From DATAPD01 sp036265385 (lineage in GTDB: Bacteria > Acidobacteriota > Terriglobia > Terriglobales > Acidobacteriaceae), in assembly GCA_036265385.1 (NCBI GenBank), contig DATAPD010000032.1:124001-188000 (forward strand): a stretch of DNA of 64,000 bases, written 5' to 3'. The notes under the pieces were generated by a model. The model worked only from the letters and a program-made list of their open reading frames with translations. It was not told the origin of the DNA and did no database searches. A program made the translations under genes and the position numbers. How positions within the stretch are numbered: position 1 is the stretch's first letter; each line of letters opens with the position of its first letter. Shown piece after piece: positions 42,175 to 51,683 of this stretch.

Positions 42175-44592
42175 ATGAAATCGATTCAGAGAGTCGCCAT
42201 ATTAGGCGCCGGCACGATGGGCGCCCGGATTGCTGCCCATTTTGCAAATGCTGGGACACCCAGTCTTCTTCTTGATATTGTCCCGCCGGATGCTGATGGG
42301 CCAGCGCGGAACAAGATTGCCGCCGCGGGACTGGAAGCTGCGAAGAAATCAAAACCCGCCGCGTTCATGGATGCTTCGCTGGCGGCCCTGGTGACGATCG
42401 GCAATTTTGAGGACGATCTTTCCAAGCTGGGCGGCGTGGATTGGATCATCGAGGCTGTTGTAGAGAATCTCGAACTCAAGCGCGGACTGCTGAAGAAAGT
42501 CGACGCGGTGCGCAAACCTGGAACGATCATCACGACGAACACCAGTGGACTTCCGGTCGCAAAGATTTCGCAAGGATTTCCTGACGATTTCCGGCGAAGC
42601 TGGTTTGGAACTCACTTCTTCAACCCGCCGCGCTACATGCGGCTGCTCGAGCTGATTCCCACGTCAGACACGGACCCTGCCCTACTCGACACCGTGGCGC
42701 ATTTTTCGGACGTTTGGCTCGGTAAAGGAATTGTTCATGCGAAGGACACGCCAAACTTCATCGGCAATCGTATCGGGACATTTTCCGTGCTGAACGTCAT
42801 GCGACTGATGCAGGAGCTCAATTTCTCGATTGAGGATGTGGACGCGCTTACCGGGCCAGCTGTTGGATGGCCGAAGTCCGCGACGTTTCGCACGATCGAT
42901 CTGGTAGGTCTTGACATCCTGGGTCATGTCGTCGCAAACGGCGCAGAGAACGTTCGAGACGAACGCAGCGATTTGAAACTTCCGGATTTCTACAAACAGA
43001 TGTTGGAGCGGAAATGGCTGGGCGACAAAACGAAAGGTGGTTTCTACAAAAAGTCCAAGGGAGCTGACGGCGGCGACGAGAGGCTTGCGTTGGACTGGAA
43101 AACCTTCGAATACCGTCCACGCCAGAAACCCAAATTCCCTACGATCGACATGGCCAAGAATGTCGAGGAGACCGGCGCGCGCGTTCGCATGCTTCTGGGT
43201 CTTGATGGATCGGGGACGAAGCCCGATGCGGCGGGACAATTCCTCTGGGCCGCACTCTCGGACCTGTGGACTTATGCGGCAAACCGTATTCCCGAAATCT
43301 CAGACACGGTCGTCGAGATCGATCGAGCCATGAAGCTTGGCTTCAACTGGGAGATGGGACCGTTCGAACTCTGGGACGCTGCCGGTGTCGAAGCCACAGT
43401 CGAGCGCATGAGAAAACAAGGCAAGCCGGTTGCGGCCAACGTTGAGAAACTGCTCGCGTCCGGAAATAAGACCTGGTACGGCGAAGAGCCGACGACCAAG
43501 TCCGGACGAAAGTTCTTTGATTTGCCCACTGGCGGCTGGCAACCCGTCACTGTTGCGGATGGAGTCTGGTCGGTCACCGTCGCGAAGAAGTCGAACGGCG
43601 TGGTGAAGAAGAACTCCGGTGCGTCGCTCGTGGATTTGGAAGATGGCGTCGCCTGCATCGAGTTCCATTCGAAAATGAATTCTCTTGGCGCCGATATCAT
43701 CAGCCTCATTCTCCAGACGCTCAAGCCAGGTGGCCCTGGGGACAACTTCGACGCTTTCGTCATGACCAATGACGCGACGAATTTTTCAGTGGGAGCCAAT
43801 CTGATGCTGCTGCTGATGTCGGTGCAGGAAGAAGAATGGGACGATGTCGACCTGGCTATTCGGCAATTCCAGAATATGACCCAGGCAGTTAAGTTTTCAC
43901 CCAAGCCCGTCGTTGTCGCCGCGTTTGGGCTTTGTCTTGGAGGTGGAACCGAGATCTCGTTGCACGCACCGGCTCGTCAACCACACGCAGAGCTGTATAC
44001 CGGCCTTGTGGAAGTTGGTGTCGGGCTGCTTCCGGGAGGGGGCGGTTGCAAAGAAATGCTGCTGCGAGCCATGGATGCGGCGGAGGCAGTTCGGCCGGGC
44101 GGCCGTGGCGAATCCGTCGAAGTAATGGAGGCCATGAAAAAAGCGTTCGAGATCATTGCGACCGCCAAAGTCGCAACTTCCGCCGAGGAAGCTCGAGGAA
44201 TGGGGTTTCTTTCGAAAACGGACCGCATCAGCATGAATCGTGACCGCGTACTGTCGGATGCGAAGGCGCGCGCGCTCGAACTTGTGCGCGCGGGTTATCG
44301 TCCGCCGGTGGCGCGTATGGATATTCCTGCGCCTGGAGAAAACATATTGGCGGCGCTCAAGATGGGCGTGCACCTGATGCGTCAAGGCGACTACATCAGC
44401 GATCACGAAGTGAAGATTGGACGGAAGATTGCAGAAGTTCTGTGTGGTGGAAACATCACGCCAGGCACTCCGGTGAGCGAACAATACATACTGGATCTGG
44501 AACGCGAAGCCTTCAAATCGCTGTGCGGAGAAAAGAAGACGCAGGAGCGGATCCAGTACACGCTGAAGACGGGAAAGACACTAAGGAATTAG
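42175..44592 (+). CDS. fadN: FadN-type 3-hydroxyacyl-CoA dehydrogenase/enoyl-CoA hydratase
   Basis: 805 residues. N-terminal Rossmann GAGTMGARIAAHFANAG, then NTSGLPVAKISQGF, PRYMRLLELIP, KDTPNFIGNRIG, and a 3HCDH C-domain. The C-terminal third is crotonase-like (VVAAFGLCLGGGTEISLHAPARQPHAELYTGLVEVGVGLLPGGGGCKEMLLRA) with oxyanion GG and catalytic Glu. The dehydrogenase-first, hydratase-last order is that of Bacillus FadN, not E. coli FadB/FadJ. Catalyses two steps of beta-oxidation. A thiolase gene follows 32 nt downstream. Confidence 0.9.
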   Translation: MKSIQRVAILGAGTMGARIAAHFANAGTPSLLLDIVPPDADGPARNKIAAAGLEAAKKSKPAAFMDASLAALVTIGNFEDDLSKLGGVDWIIEAVVENLELKRGLLKKVDAVRKPGTIITTNTSGLPVAKISQGFPDDFRRSWFGTHFFNPPRYMRLLELIPTSDTDPALLDTVAHFSDVWLGKGIVHAKDTPNFIGNRIGTFSVLNVMRLMQELNFSIEDVDALTGPAVGWPKSATFRTIDLVGLDILGHVVANGAENVRDERSDLKLPDFYKQMLERKWLGDKTKGGFYKKSKGADGGDERLALDWKTFEYRPRQKPKFPTIDMAKNVEETGARVRMLLGLDGSGTKPDAAGQFLWAALSDLWTYAANRIPEISDTVVEIDRAMKLGFNWEMGPFELWDAAGVEATVERMRKQGKPVAANVEKLLASGNKTWYGEEPTTKSGRKFFDLPTGGWQPVTVADGVWSVTVAKKSNGVVKKNSGASLVDLEDGVACIEFHSKMNSLGADIISLILQTLKPGGPGDNFDAFVMTNDATNFSVGANLMLLLMSVQEEEWDDVDLAIRQFQNMTQAVKFSPKPVVVAAFGLCLGGGTEISLHAPARQPHAELYTGLVEVGVGLLPGGGGCKEMLLRAMDAAEAVRPGGRGESVEVMEAMKKAFEIIATAKVATSAEEARGMGFLSKTDRISMNRDRVLSDAKARALELVRAGYRPPVARMDIPAPGENILAALKMGVHLMRQGDYISDHEVKIGRKIAEVLCGGNITPGTPVSEQYILDLEREAFKSLCGEKKTQERIQYTLKTGKTLRN

Positions 44593-44624
44593 GAATCAAC
44601 TGAAACCGAGAATTGAGAACTGCC

Positions 44625-45803
44625 ATGCGTGACGTAATCATTGCTTCTTCCCTACGAACCCCTGTGGGGCGCGCCTTCAAAGGCACGCTTCGTTCCACGC
44701 GTCCTGACGATCTTGCTGCCGTGGTCATCAAAGCGGCGCTCGATCGTGTTCCGGAACTCGATCGCAAGGAAATTGAAGATGTCATTCTTGGTTGCGCCAT
44801 GCCTGAGGCTGAGCAAGGAATGAATGTAGCCCGCATTGCCGCACTTCGCGCAGGACTGCCGGTCGAAGTTTCCGCTATGACGATCAACCGCTTTTGCTCG
44901 TCGGGACTACAGGCGATCGCCATGGCTGCCGAACGCATTCAAGCGGGCGGCGCAGAAGTCATCGTGGCAGGCGGAACTGAATCGATGTCCATGATCCCGA
45001 TGGGTGGGAACAAGATCTCGCCGAATCCATGGCTCGTGGACCATTACCCAGATGCTTATCTTTCCATGGGCTTGACTGCGGAGCGTCTGGCACAACGATT
45101 TGGGATCACACGCGCGCAGTGCGACGAATTTTCGCTCGCCAGTCACCAGAAAGCACTCGCCGCGCTTGCAGCCGGCAAGTTCGACGACGAGAGCGTTCCT
45201 GTGCCCGTGATATTTACCATTCCCAATGGTTCGAAACCCAAGAAGACTGAGATTGTCTTCAAACACGACGAAGGTCCTCGGTCCGACACTTCGCTCGAGG
45301 CGCTCGGCGCTTTGAAGCCTGCGTTTCACATGAAAGGCGTCACCACCGCCGGCAATTCTTCGCAGATGTCGGATGGGGCGGCAGCCGCTGTCGTGATGTC
45401 GGCCGATCGCGCGAAGGCTCTGGGAATAAAGCCGCTCGCACGTTACGTAGCATTTGCCACCGCTGGATACAAACCGGAAGAGATGGGCCTGGGCCCGGTG
45501 TACGCTGTTCCGAAAGCTCTCAAGCTTGCCGGACTCAAGCTTGATCAGATCGATGTGATCGAATTAAACGAGGCCTTCGCGGCACAATCGCTTGCCGTGA
45601 TCAAGGAAGGTGGGCTTGATCCTGCGAAAGTGAATCCGAATGGCGGAGCGATTGCACTTGGCCATCCGCTGGGGTGCACCGGCGCGAAACTGACAGCAAG
45701 CGTGATCCGCGAGCTCAAACGGAGAAATGCCCGCTACGGCATGGTCACGATGTGTGTAGGGGGAGGAATGGGCGCGGCGGGTATTTTCGAAAACCAGAAC
45801 TGA
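44625..45803 (+). CDS. fadA: Acetyl-CoA acyltransferase (thiolase)
   Basis: 392 residues from ATG 44625. Nucleophile Cys in TINRFCSSGLQAIAMAAERI (about residue 92), GHPLGCTGAK His and CVGGGMGAAGIFE general base complete the triad. Cleaves 3-ketoacyl-CoA to acetyl-CoA. Directly after the FadN-like gene, so one beta-oxidation operon. A longer TTG start at 44613 is possible but less likely. Confidence 0.92.
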   Translation: MRDVIIASSLRTPVGRAFKGTLRSTRPDDLAAVVIKAALDRVPELDRKEIEDVILGCAMPEAEQGMNVARIAALRAGLPVEVSAMTINRFCSSGLQAIAMAAERIQAGGAEVIVAGGTESMSMIPMGGNKISPNPWLVDHYPDAYLSMGLTAERLAQRFGITRAQCDEFSLASHQKALAALAAGKFDDESVPVPVIFTIPNGSKPKKTEIVFKHDEGPRSDTSLEALGALKPAFHMKGVTTAGNSSQMSDGAAAAVVMSADRAKALGIKPLARYVAFATAGYKPEEMGLGPVYAVPKALKLAGLKLDQIDVIELNEAFAAQSLAVIKEGGLDPAKVNPNGGAIALGHPLGCTGAKLTASVIRELKRRNARYGMVTMCVGGGMGAAGIFENQN

Positions 45804-45810
45804 AAAGAAA

Positions 45811-45841
45811 GAGGACGCAGGATTTGATTCACTGCGTCCTC
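45811..45841 (-). terminator. Terminator between thiolase and lon (serves lon)
   Basis: GAGGACGCAG/CTGCGTCCTC, perfect 10-bp stem, 11-nt loop; on the minus strand it is followed by TTTCTTTTC. Lies between convergent stops, so may serve both strands. Confidence 0.8.
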
Positions 45842-45864
45842 AACACTTCAGGCTGCTAACCCAA

Positions 45865-48288
45865 TCAGACCGTATTCAGCACCTTCTCGCGTTCCTCGGC
45901 GTCCTGCCGCTCCTCTATAGGAGTTGAAGGCAACGCGAGTTGGAGCACTTCATCGATCTGTTTGACATAGTGAACTGTCAGGCCCTGCAACTGTTCTTCG
46001 GTCAGATCTTCTTCCACGTTCGTGCGATTTTCTGCGGGCAGAATCACATCTCGGACGCCAGCTCGCTTTGCCGCTAGCACTTTTTCCTTAATGCCTCCAA
46101 CCGGAAGAACATTTCCGCTCAGCGTGATCTCCCCAGTCATCGCGGTCAGCGGACGAACTTGCTTTCCGGTGAGGAGAGAGACCAACGCAGTCGCGATGGT
46201 AACTCCAGCCGAAGGACCATCTTTCGGGATGGCTCCTGCAGGCACGTGGATGTGGATGTCGTGACTCGAGAAGAAGTCTTCGTCGATTCCCAACTGCACC
46301 GCATTCGATCGGACCCAGCTGTGTGCGGCCTGCATGGATTCGCGCATCACGTCCTGGATTTGCCCGGTGATGGTGAAACCGCCTTTTCCCTTCATACGGC
46401 TGGCCTCGACGAAGAGAACATCGCCACCAGCGGGAGTCCACGCGAGTCCGACGACGACGCCGGGACGTTTGGTGCGCTCGGCAATCTCGCCTTCGCTGCG
46501 AATTTTGAAACCACCAAGAAACTCCTGAACGACCTCCGTAGTCACAACGAGCTTGTCCGTTTTTCCTTCCGCGAGTCGGCGAGCCTGCTTGCGGCAGATC
46601 GTGCCGATGTTGCGCTCCAGGTTACGAACGCCTGCTTCGCGAGTGTAGTGACGAATCGCGGCGCGAACAGCTTCGTCCGGGAATTCAATCTGCTCCGGCG
46701 TGATGCCGTTTTCTTCGATCTGCCGGGGAATGAGGTACTGGAAAGCGATGTGCACTTTCTCGTCCTCGGTGTAGCCCTGCAACTCGATGATTTCCATACG
46801 GTCGCGAAGAGGCTCCGCGATCGGATCGAGCATGTTCGCCGTCGTGATAAACAGGACCTTCGACAAGTCGAATGTCACATCCAGATAGTTATCGCGGAAA
46901 GTCGAGTTCTGCTCCGGGTCCAGTGCTTCGAGAAGAGCTGAACCAGGATCGCCCCGGAAGTCGCGACCGACCTTATCGATTTCATCGAGCATGAACACGG
47001 GATCTTTCGTTTCAGCACGCCGGATTCCCTGGATGATCTGCCCTGGTAGTGCACCGATGTACGTTCTGCGATGTCCGCGGATTTCCGCTTCATCGTGTAC
47101 GCCACCGAGAGAAAGGCGCACAAACTTACGCCCCAACGCACGGGCAATGGATTTTCCTAGCGAGGTTTTGCCGACGCCCGGAGGTCCGACAAAGCACAAA
47201 ATCGGCCCTTTCATCCCGGGTTTCAAGCGGCGGACCGAAAGATAATCTAGGATGCGGTCCTTGACCTTTTTCAAGTCGTAGTGATCGGTATCAAGGATTT
47301 CCTTCGCCTTCGGGATATCGACTTCACCGCCCGAAGTCTTCGCCCATGGCAACACCGCCAGCCATTCGATGTAGTTGCGAGTGACAGAATAGTCGGCTGC
47401 CATCGGAGACATCCGTGATAGGCGACCAAGTTCCTTGAGCGCTTCCTTCTTCACGTCATCCGGCATGCCGGCAGACTCGATCTTGGTCTTGAGCTCTTCG
47501 ATGTCGCGCTGGCCTTCGTCCGCTTCGCCGAGCTCCTTCTGGATCGCCTTCATCTGCTCGCGCAAATAGTACTCGCGCTGCGTCTGCTGAACTTTGTCCT
47601 GCACCTCATTCTGGATCTTGTTGCGGAGCTGCTGGACTTCAAGTTCTTTAGCAAGGTGCTGGTTGATTTTCTCCAGGCGCGCGCGAACATCGGAAGTCTC
47701 CAGTGTGTCTTGTTTGTCTGGCGTCGAAAGCGACGGCAGCGACGACGCGATGAAATCCACCAAACGCCCGGCCTCTTCGATATTCATGGCAACGGTGGAG
47801 AGTTCGTCCGACAACGTGGGCGAACCTGCAACGATCTGCTGGAATAACGTAAGGACGTTGCGCTGCAACGCTTCGATTTCGGAATCTTTCGGCGGAATGG
47901 CTTCCGGAATCGTTTCGGTCTGAGCACGCATGAACGGCGTCAGCTGGGTGAACTCGGTCAAGCGCACACGCTCCAAGCCTTCTGCGAACACAAAAAGACT
48001 CTGGTTGGGCATCTTGACTACCTTGTGCACTACGGCCAGCGTGCCGACTGCGAACAAGTCCGTCGGTTGTGGGTTGTCAACGCGCGCTTCGCGTTGGGCC
48101 ACGACGATGATTGTCTTGTCTTCGCCTAACGAATTGATGAGCTGAACAGAACTCTCCCGGCCCACGGTCAGGGGCAAAACTGCGTGCGGGAACAAAACTG
48201 TGTCCCGAACTGGAAGAACGGGGAGAGAGCGTTCCGAATTCTCCAGACCGCCGCTGTTAGGTGTTTCTGAGCGCGGATTTGTGGTCAT
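45865..48288 (-). CDS. lon: Lon ATP-dependent protease
   Basis: 807 residues from ATG 48288 with AAGGAG upstream. N-terminal substrate domain (LPVLPVRDTVLFPHAVLPLTVGRESS), coiled-coil, Walker A GPPGVGKTSLGKSIARALGRKF, Walker B PVFMLDEIDKVG, and the proteolytic KDGPSAGVTIATALVSL with Ser, and catalytic Lys further on. Length and order are those of bacterial LonA. Degrades misfolded and regulatory proteins. An extra in-frame N-terminal stretch to 48495 was rejected because of the Shine-Dalgarno at 48288. Confidence 0.95.
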   Translation of the reverse strand: MTTNPRSETPNSGGLENSERSLPVLPVRDTVLFPHAVLPLTVGRESSVQLINSLGEDKTIIVVAQREARVDNPQPTDLFAVGTLAVVHKVVKMPNQSLFVFAEGLERVRLTEFTQLTPFMRAQTETIPEAIPPKDSEIEALQRNVLTLFQQIVAGSPTLSDELSTVAMNIEEAGRLVDFIASSLPSLSTPDKQDTLETSDVRARLEKINQHLAKELEVQQLRNKIQNEVQDKVQQTQREYYLREQMKAIQKELGEADEGQRDIEELKTKIESAGMPDDVKKEALKELGRLSRMSPMAADYSVTRNYIEWLAVLPWAKTSGGEVDIPKAKEILDTDHYDLKKVKDRILDYLSVRRLKPGMKGPILCFVGPPGVGKTSLGKSIARALGRKFVRLSLGGVHDEAEIRGHRRTYIGALPGQIIQGIRRAETKDPVFMLDEIDKVGRDFRGDPGSALLEALDPEQNSTFRDNYLDVTFDLSKVLFITTANMLDPIAEPLRDRMEIIELQGYTEDEKVHIAFQYLIPRQIEENGITPEQIEFPDEAVRAAIRHYTREAGVRNLERNIGTICRKQARRLAEGKTDKLVVTTEVVQEFLGGFKIRSEGEIAERTKRPGVVVGLAWTPAGGDVLFVEASRMKGKGGFTITGQIQDVMRESMQAAHSWVRSNAVQLGIDEDFFSSHDIHIHVPAGAIPKDGPSAGVTIATALVSLLTGKQVRPLTAMTGEITLSGNVLPVGGIKEKVLAAKRAGVRDVILPAENRTNVEEDLTEEQLQGLTVHYVKQIDEVLQLALPSTPIEERQDAEEREKVLNTV

Positions 48289-48494
48289 ATTTCTCCTTGA
48301 GTGTATCTCGCTCAAGTTTTGATGAAACAGCCTGCCAAAAGGATGCAGATTCGCCGCTAGATGATTGGAACGTAAGCGCTTTGGCGACTTGTGGGTCGCA
48401 AAAGGCTTGAGGCGTTTCCAGGCGTCAGAACATACATCGGCAGGTCGTCGAAAAAGTGCACCAAGAGCAATACGCTGGTTTGGAGGCCCTGACA

Positions 48495-48539
48495 AGAAAA
48501 AAGAGGCCTTGGCTGCCCCAAAAGGGTAAGCCAGGGCCT
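48495..48539 (-). terminator. Terminator downstream of the 48567 gene
   Basis: Minus strand: GGCCCTGGCT arm, AGCCAAGGCC arm, with a GGGGCA/ACCCTTTTG internal part; followed by CTCTTTTTTC. Lies 28 nt after the stop. Confidence 0.85.
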
Positions 48540-48566
48540 GAACTGAGTGGCAACCAAGAGCCGACG

Positions 48567-48938
48567 TTAGAACACGTGTTTCGCCAAGTCTCCCCGGAAA
48601 ATCAGTTCGCGCAGCACGCGCTCGTTGGCGGCGTTGAGAACATAAATCTTCTGGGTCTGGTCCGCTTTAACCTGAAGTGGCACAAGCGAGCATTTCACGC
48701 GCGCTTCGAACGGCTTATTGACCCCAGTTTGCTTGAACAACATGATGTGGTTCTCGCCTTCCATCTGATGGCGGACCTCATAATTGCCTTGCGGCAACAC
48801 CACATCGCCGATCCGGATCGGATCCAGGAACGTGATCTTCTGAAGATCGGATACCCCAAATTTGTTTTGCCCAGCCGTGGCGAAGGTAGCCAAAACCACC
48901 ACGACCACAAGGATGAACAGTAATTTTGCGGTGCGCAT
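48567..48938 (-). CDS. Secreted beta-rich hypothetical protein
   Basis: 123 residues from ATG 48938; signal peptide (KLLFILVVVVVLATFATAG). DPIRIGDVVLPQGNYEVRHQMEGENHIMLFKQTG...FEARVKCSLVPLQVKADQTQKIYVLNAANERVLRELIFRGDLAKHVF. The IGDVVLPQGNYEVRHQMEGE core recurs in acidobacterial secreted proteins (MoaF/META-like barrels), with no known role. Confidence 0.65.
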   Translation of the reverse strand: MRTAKLLFILVVVVVLATFATAGQNKFGVSDLQKITFLDPIRIGDVVLPQGNYEVRHQMEGENHIMLFKQTGVNKPFEARVKCSLVPLQVKADQTQKIYVLNAANERVLRELIFRGDLAKHVF

Positions 48939-49106
48939 GATGTGAATTCTCCTATGACAGCGGGAGCCCAAGCGGACTCTGACTTGAGGCTACTCCGGCC
49001 TTTTGAGGTGCACCGTGCCTATCCTCACTTGGACACGTGATGGGAGTTTCTTGAGTATGTGACCGCGAACACGTTCCTAGTTACTGTGATTACGGAGTTG
49101 ATGGAA

Positions 49107-49919
49107 TCAGGCGGCCGCTCGGTAAATCCCGAGAAGTTTCACCAGATCAGCGACTTCCGCGAGATGGTGGAGGGCATTGCGTGCGGCATCATCATCGCCA
49201 CGAAGAAAATCCACGTAAAAGACGTATTCCCATGGCCGTCCTCGGAAAGGCCGGGACTCGATCTTGCTCAGACTCAAATCGCGTAGAGCAAAAACACTGA
49301 GCGCTTTGAATAGTGCTCCGGGCAGGTTCTTCACGCTAAAAGCAATTGAAGTTTTATTGGCGTTTTTAGTAATGCGAGATGGTCCTTTTCGAAGCAGGAA
49401 GAACCGGGTAAAGTTGCGTTTGTCGTCCTCTATGCCCGCTTTTAGGATGCGAGCCCCGTAAACTTTCGCGGCTCGCTGGCTTGCGATTCCAGCAGCGTTG
49501 ACAATTTTCTGTTCGATGATGTGCTTCACACCTCCGGCCGTGTCATAGAAAGGCGTCGCCGTCATGGTTGGGAACTTTCGGAAGAGTTCTCGACATTGGT
49601 CCAGCGCCACAGGATGCGAATAAACCTGATGAATTGCATTTAGCTTCGCGCCTGGAATCGCGATGAGATTGTGAACGATGCGCAGCCGGAATTCCCGCTC
49701 GATGTGAACATTGCGCGCAAGCAAGAGGTCGTAGTGTTCAGCTACGGATCCGGCCAACGTGTTTTCAATCGGAATTACAGCACTCGACACGCTGCCTTTC
49801 TCTAATCTGTCAAATACTTCAGACGAGCGGGCGCATGGCACGAGTCGGGCGCCCCGTACCATTTTTTCGGCAGCCTCGTGGCTGAATGAACCGAGTTCTC
49901 CCTGGATTGCGATTTTCAT
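49107..49919 (-). CDS. pheA: Prephenate dehydratase
   Basis: 270 residues from ATG 49919. IAIQGELGSFSHEAAEKM, ENTLAGSVAEHYDLL, VYSHPVALDQCRE, ASQRAAKVYGARILKAGIEDDKRNFTRFFLL (catalytic TRF), then an ACT domain with ESRP (IESRPFRGRPWEYVFYVDF) for Phe feedback. Single-function PDT, no chorismate mutase fused. Converts prephenate to phenylpyruvate. Follows a GNAT gene by 10 nt. Confidence 0.93.
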   Translation of the reverse strand: MKIAIQGELGSFSHEAAEKMVRGARLVPCARSSEVFDRLEKGSVSSAVIPIENTLAGSVAEHYDLLLARNVHIEREFRLRIVHNLIAIPGAKLNAIHQVYSHPVALDQCRELFRKFPTMTATPFYDTAGGVKHIIEQKIVNAAGIASQRAAKVYGARILKAGIEDDKRNFTRFFLLRKGPSRITKNANKTSIAFSVKNLPGALFKALSVFALRDLSLSKIESRPFRGRPWEYVFYVDFLRGDDDAARNALHHLAEVADLVKLLGIYRAAA

Positions 49920-49929
49920 CGCGATGAAC

Positions 49930-50406
49930 TTAGCTGTCCGATGGCCTGGGATGCAAATCTTTTCTGAGCAGGAGGGCATCCAGCACGCCGTTGTAGTAAC
50001 GCGTAATCGTCTTCTCAACGAAGTATCCATGGCGCTTGTAAAAGAGAAGGGCGCTTGCGTTATTGACGGCGGTCTCGAGGTAAACGCTATGACATCCGGC
50101 TGTTGTTAAGCGCTGCTCCGCCTGCTCGAGCAACTTTGAACCAACTCCATGACGGCGCATGTCATCCACCACGTCGATTGTGACGATGTGCCCCTGGCCT
50201 CGACGATTGGCCTCAGCCACGATAAATCCTGCAATCAGAGATTTGGGTGCATCCGTCTCGGCGATCAATGTGAAAGCGCCAGATCGGCGCATATAGGTAC
50301 TCAATTCCAAACGTGAATACGCCTGTTCTGGAGGAAAGCATGCCTGATCGATCCTCCACAGTTGCTCGAGATCTTCCCCCGTCCCTGAGCGCATCTTGAT
50401 GTTCAC
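49930..50406 (-). CDS. GNAT N-acetyltransferase, RimI-like
   Basis: 158 residues. MRSGTGEDLEQLWRIDQACFPPEQAYSRLEL, VTIDVVDDMRRHGVGSKLLEQAEQR (acetyl-CoA R-x-x-G-x-G/A), SVYLETAVNNASALLFYKRHGYFVEKTITRYYNGVLDALLLRK. RimI-like protein or amine N-acetyltransferase; target unknown. Upstream of pheA and probably co-transcribed. Confidence 0.8.
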   Translation of the reverse strand: MNIKMRSGTGEDLEQLWRIDQACFPPEQAYSRLELSTYMRRSGAFTLIAETDAPKSLIAGFIVAEANRRGQGHIVTIDVVDDMRRHGVGSKLLEQAEQRLTTAGCHSVYLETAVNNASALLFYKRHGYFVEKTITRYYNGVLDALLLRKDLHPRPSDS

Positions 50407-50466
50407 GCAGACATTTTATTTCCAACTTTCCTTGTGAGCGACTTGGATGTGATAGGTTGATCCGCC

Positions 50467-51603
50467 ATGACCGCGGACTCGAGCCAGCTTTCACAGGTTT
50501 TCATAGAGTTGGGAGCTGCTGTACTTGGTCTGAGTCTGGTCGCTCGAATTGCAAGCAGACTCGGATTTTCCGCGATTCCGTTGTACCTGTTAGCGGGGCT
50601 CGCGTTCGGAAATGGTGGCTTGGCACCACTTCCCTTCAGTGAACACTTTATCCACACCGGCGGTGAGATCGGTGTGTTGCTGTTGCTTTTCATGATGGGG
50701 ATTGAGCACTCGGGCGCGGAACTGCGCCATCATCTTCGTGTCGGATATGTCGGTGGCTTGGCGGATTTCATTTTGAATTTTCCACCAGGCTTCCTGGCGG
50801 GGCTTTGGATGGGTTGGTCTCCACTGGCAGCGGTCTTTTTGGGCGGCGTGACATACGACTCCTCCTCCGGCGTAGTCGCAAAGCTCATGAATGAGCTCGG
50901 TTGGAAGAAAAATCCAGAAACACCCGTCGTTATCTCGATTCTGGTTTTTGAAGACCTGGCGATGGCTGCCTATCTGCCACTTCTCGCAGTGCTGATCGTT
51001 GGCGGTGGTCCGGGGAAGATTGCAACATCTGTTTCCATTGCTTTGCTCACTGCATTTCTGGTTCTGGTCCTGGCACTCCGGTTCGGAGAGCAACTGAGTC
51101 GCATCATCGGCCATCCATCCGATGAGGTTCTGCTCCTGACCAGTTTTGGGGCTGTGCTTTTAGTCGCCGGTATCGCACAAAGATTCCAGGTCTCAGCGGC
51201 CATCGGTGCTTTTCTGTTGGGCATCGCACTCTCAGGCCCCATTGCCGAAAGGGCGGGGCAACTATTGAGCCCACTGAGGGATCTATTTGCCGCGACGTTC
51301 TTTTTCTTTTTCGGATTGCAGATCGATCCGAAAGCATTGCCGGGTGTTTTTTTTGCAGCAGCAGTGCTCGGAGTTGTTACCGGCGCGACTAAATTGCTGA
51401 CTGGTCATTTGGCCACTAAACGGGTTTCGTCGAGTAAAGGTGCTGGCTTGCGAGCAGGAATCGCACTCTTGGCTCGCGGCGAATTCTCGATGGTCATTGC
51501 AGGACTAGGTGTCGCGGTCGAGCCTCGGTTAGGACCGTTCGCCGCGGCATATGTTTTGTTGCTGGTCATTCTCGGTCCGCTGCTGGCGCGAGCCGTGAAA
51601 TAA
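50467..51603 (+). CDS. KefB/CPA2-type cation:proton antiporter
   Basis: 378 residues with about 12 helices. LGLSLVARIASRLGFSAIPLYLLAGLAFG, VTYDSSSGVVAKLMNELGWKKNPETPVVISILVFEDLAMAAYLPLLAVL (CPA2 core with Asp pair), and AIGAFLLGIALSGP. It ends after helix 12 (YVLLLVILGPLLARAVK) and lacks the RCK/TrkA-N domain of KefB/KefC. Exchanges Na+ or K+ for H+; specificity not predictable. Divergent from the GNAT gene by 60 nt. Confidence 0.88.
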   Translation: MTADSSQLSQVFIELGAAVLGLSLVARIASRLGFSAIPLYLLAGLAFGNGGLAPLPFSEHFIHTGGEIGVLLLLFMMGIEHSGAELRHHLRVGYVGGLADFILNFPPGFLAGLWMGWSPLAAVFLGGVTYDSSSGVVAKLMNELGWKKNPETPVVISILVFEDLAMAAYLPLLAVLIVGGGPGKIATSVSIALLTAFLVLVLALRFGEQLSRIIGHPSDEVLLLTSFGAVLLVAGIAQRFQVSAAIGAFLLGIALSGPIAERAGQLLSPLRDLFAATFFFFFGLQIDPKALPGVFFAAAVLGVVTGATKLLTGHLATKRVSSSKGAGLRAGIALLARGEFSMVIAGLGVAVEPRLGPFAAAYVLLLVILGPLLARAVK

Positions 51604-51683
51604 GCTCAAGGTTTACAAAACTTCGCCCGTGCATCCCTTGCCCAACCAAGGGTTCCGGACGTACCATCCGCATAGAGGCTTTT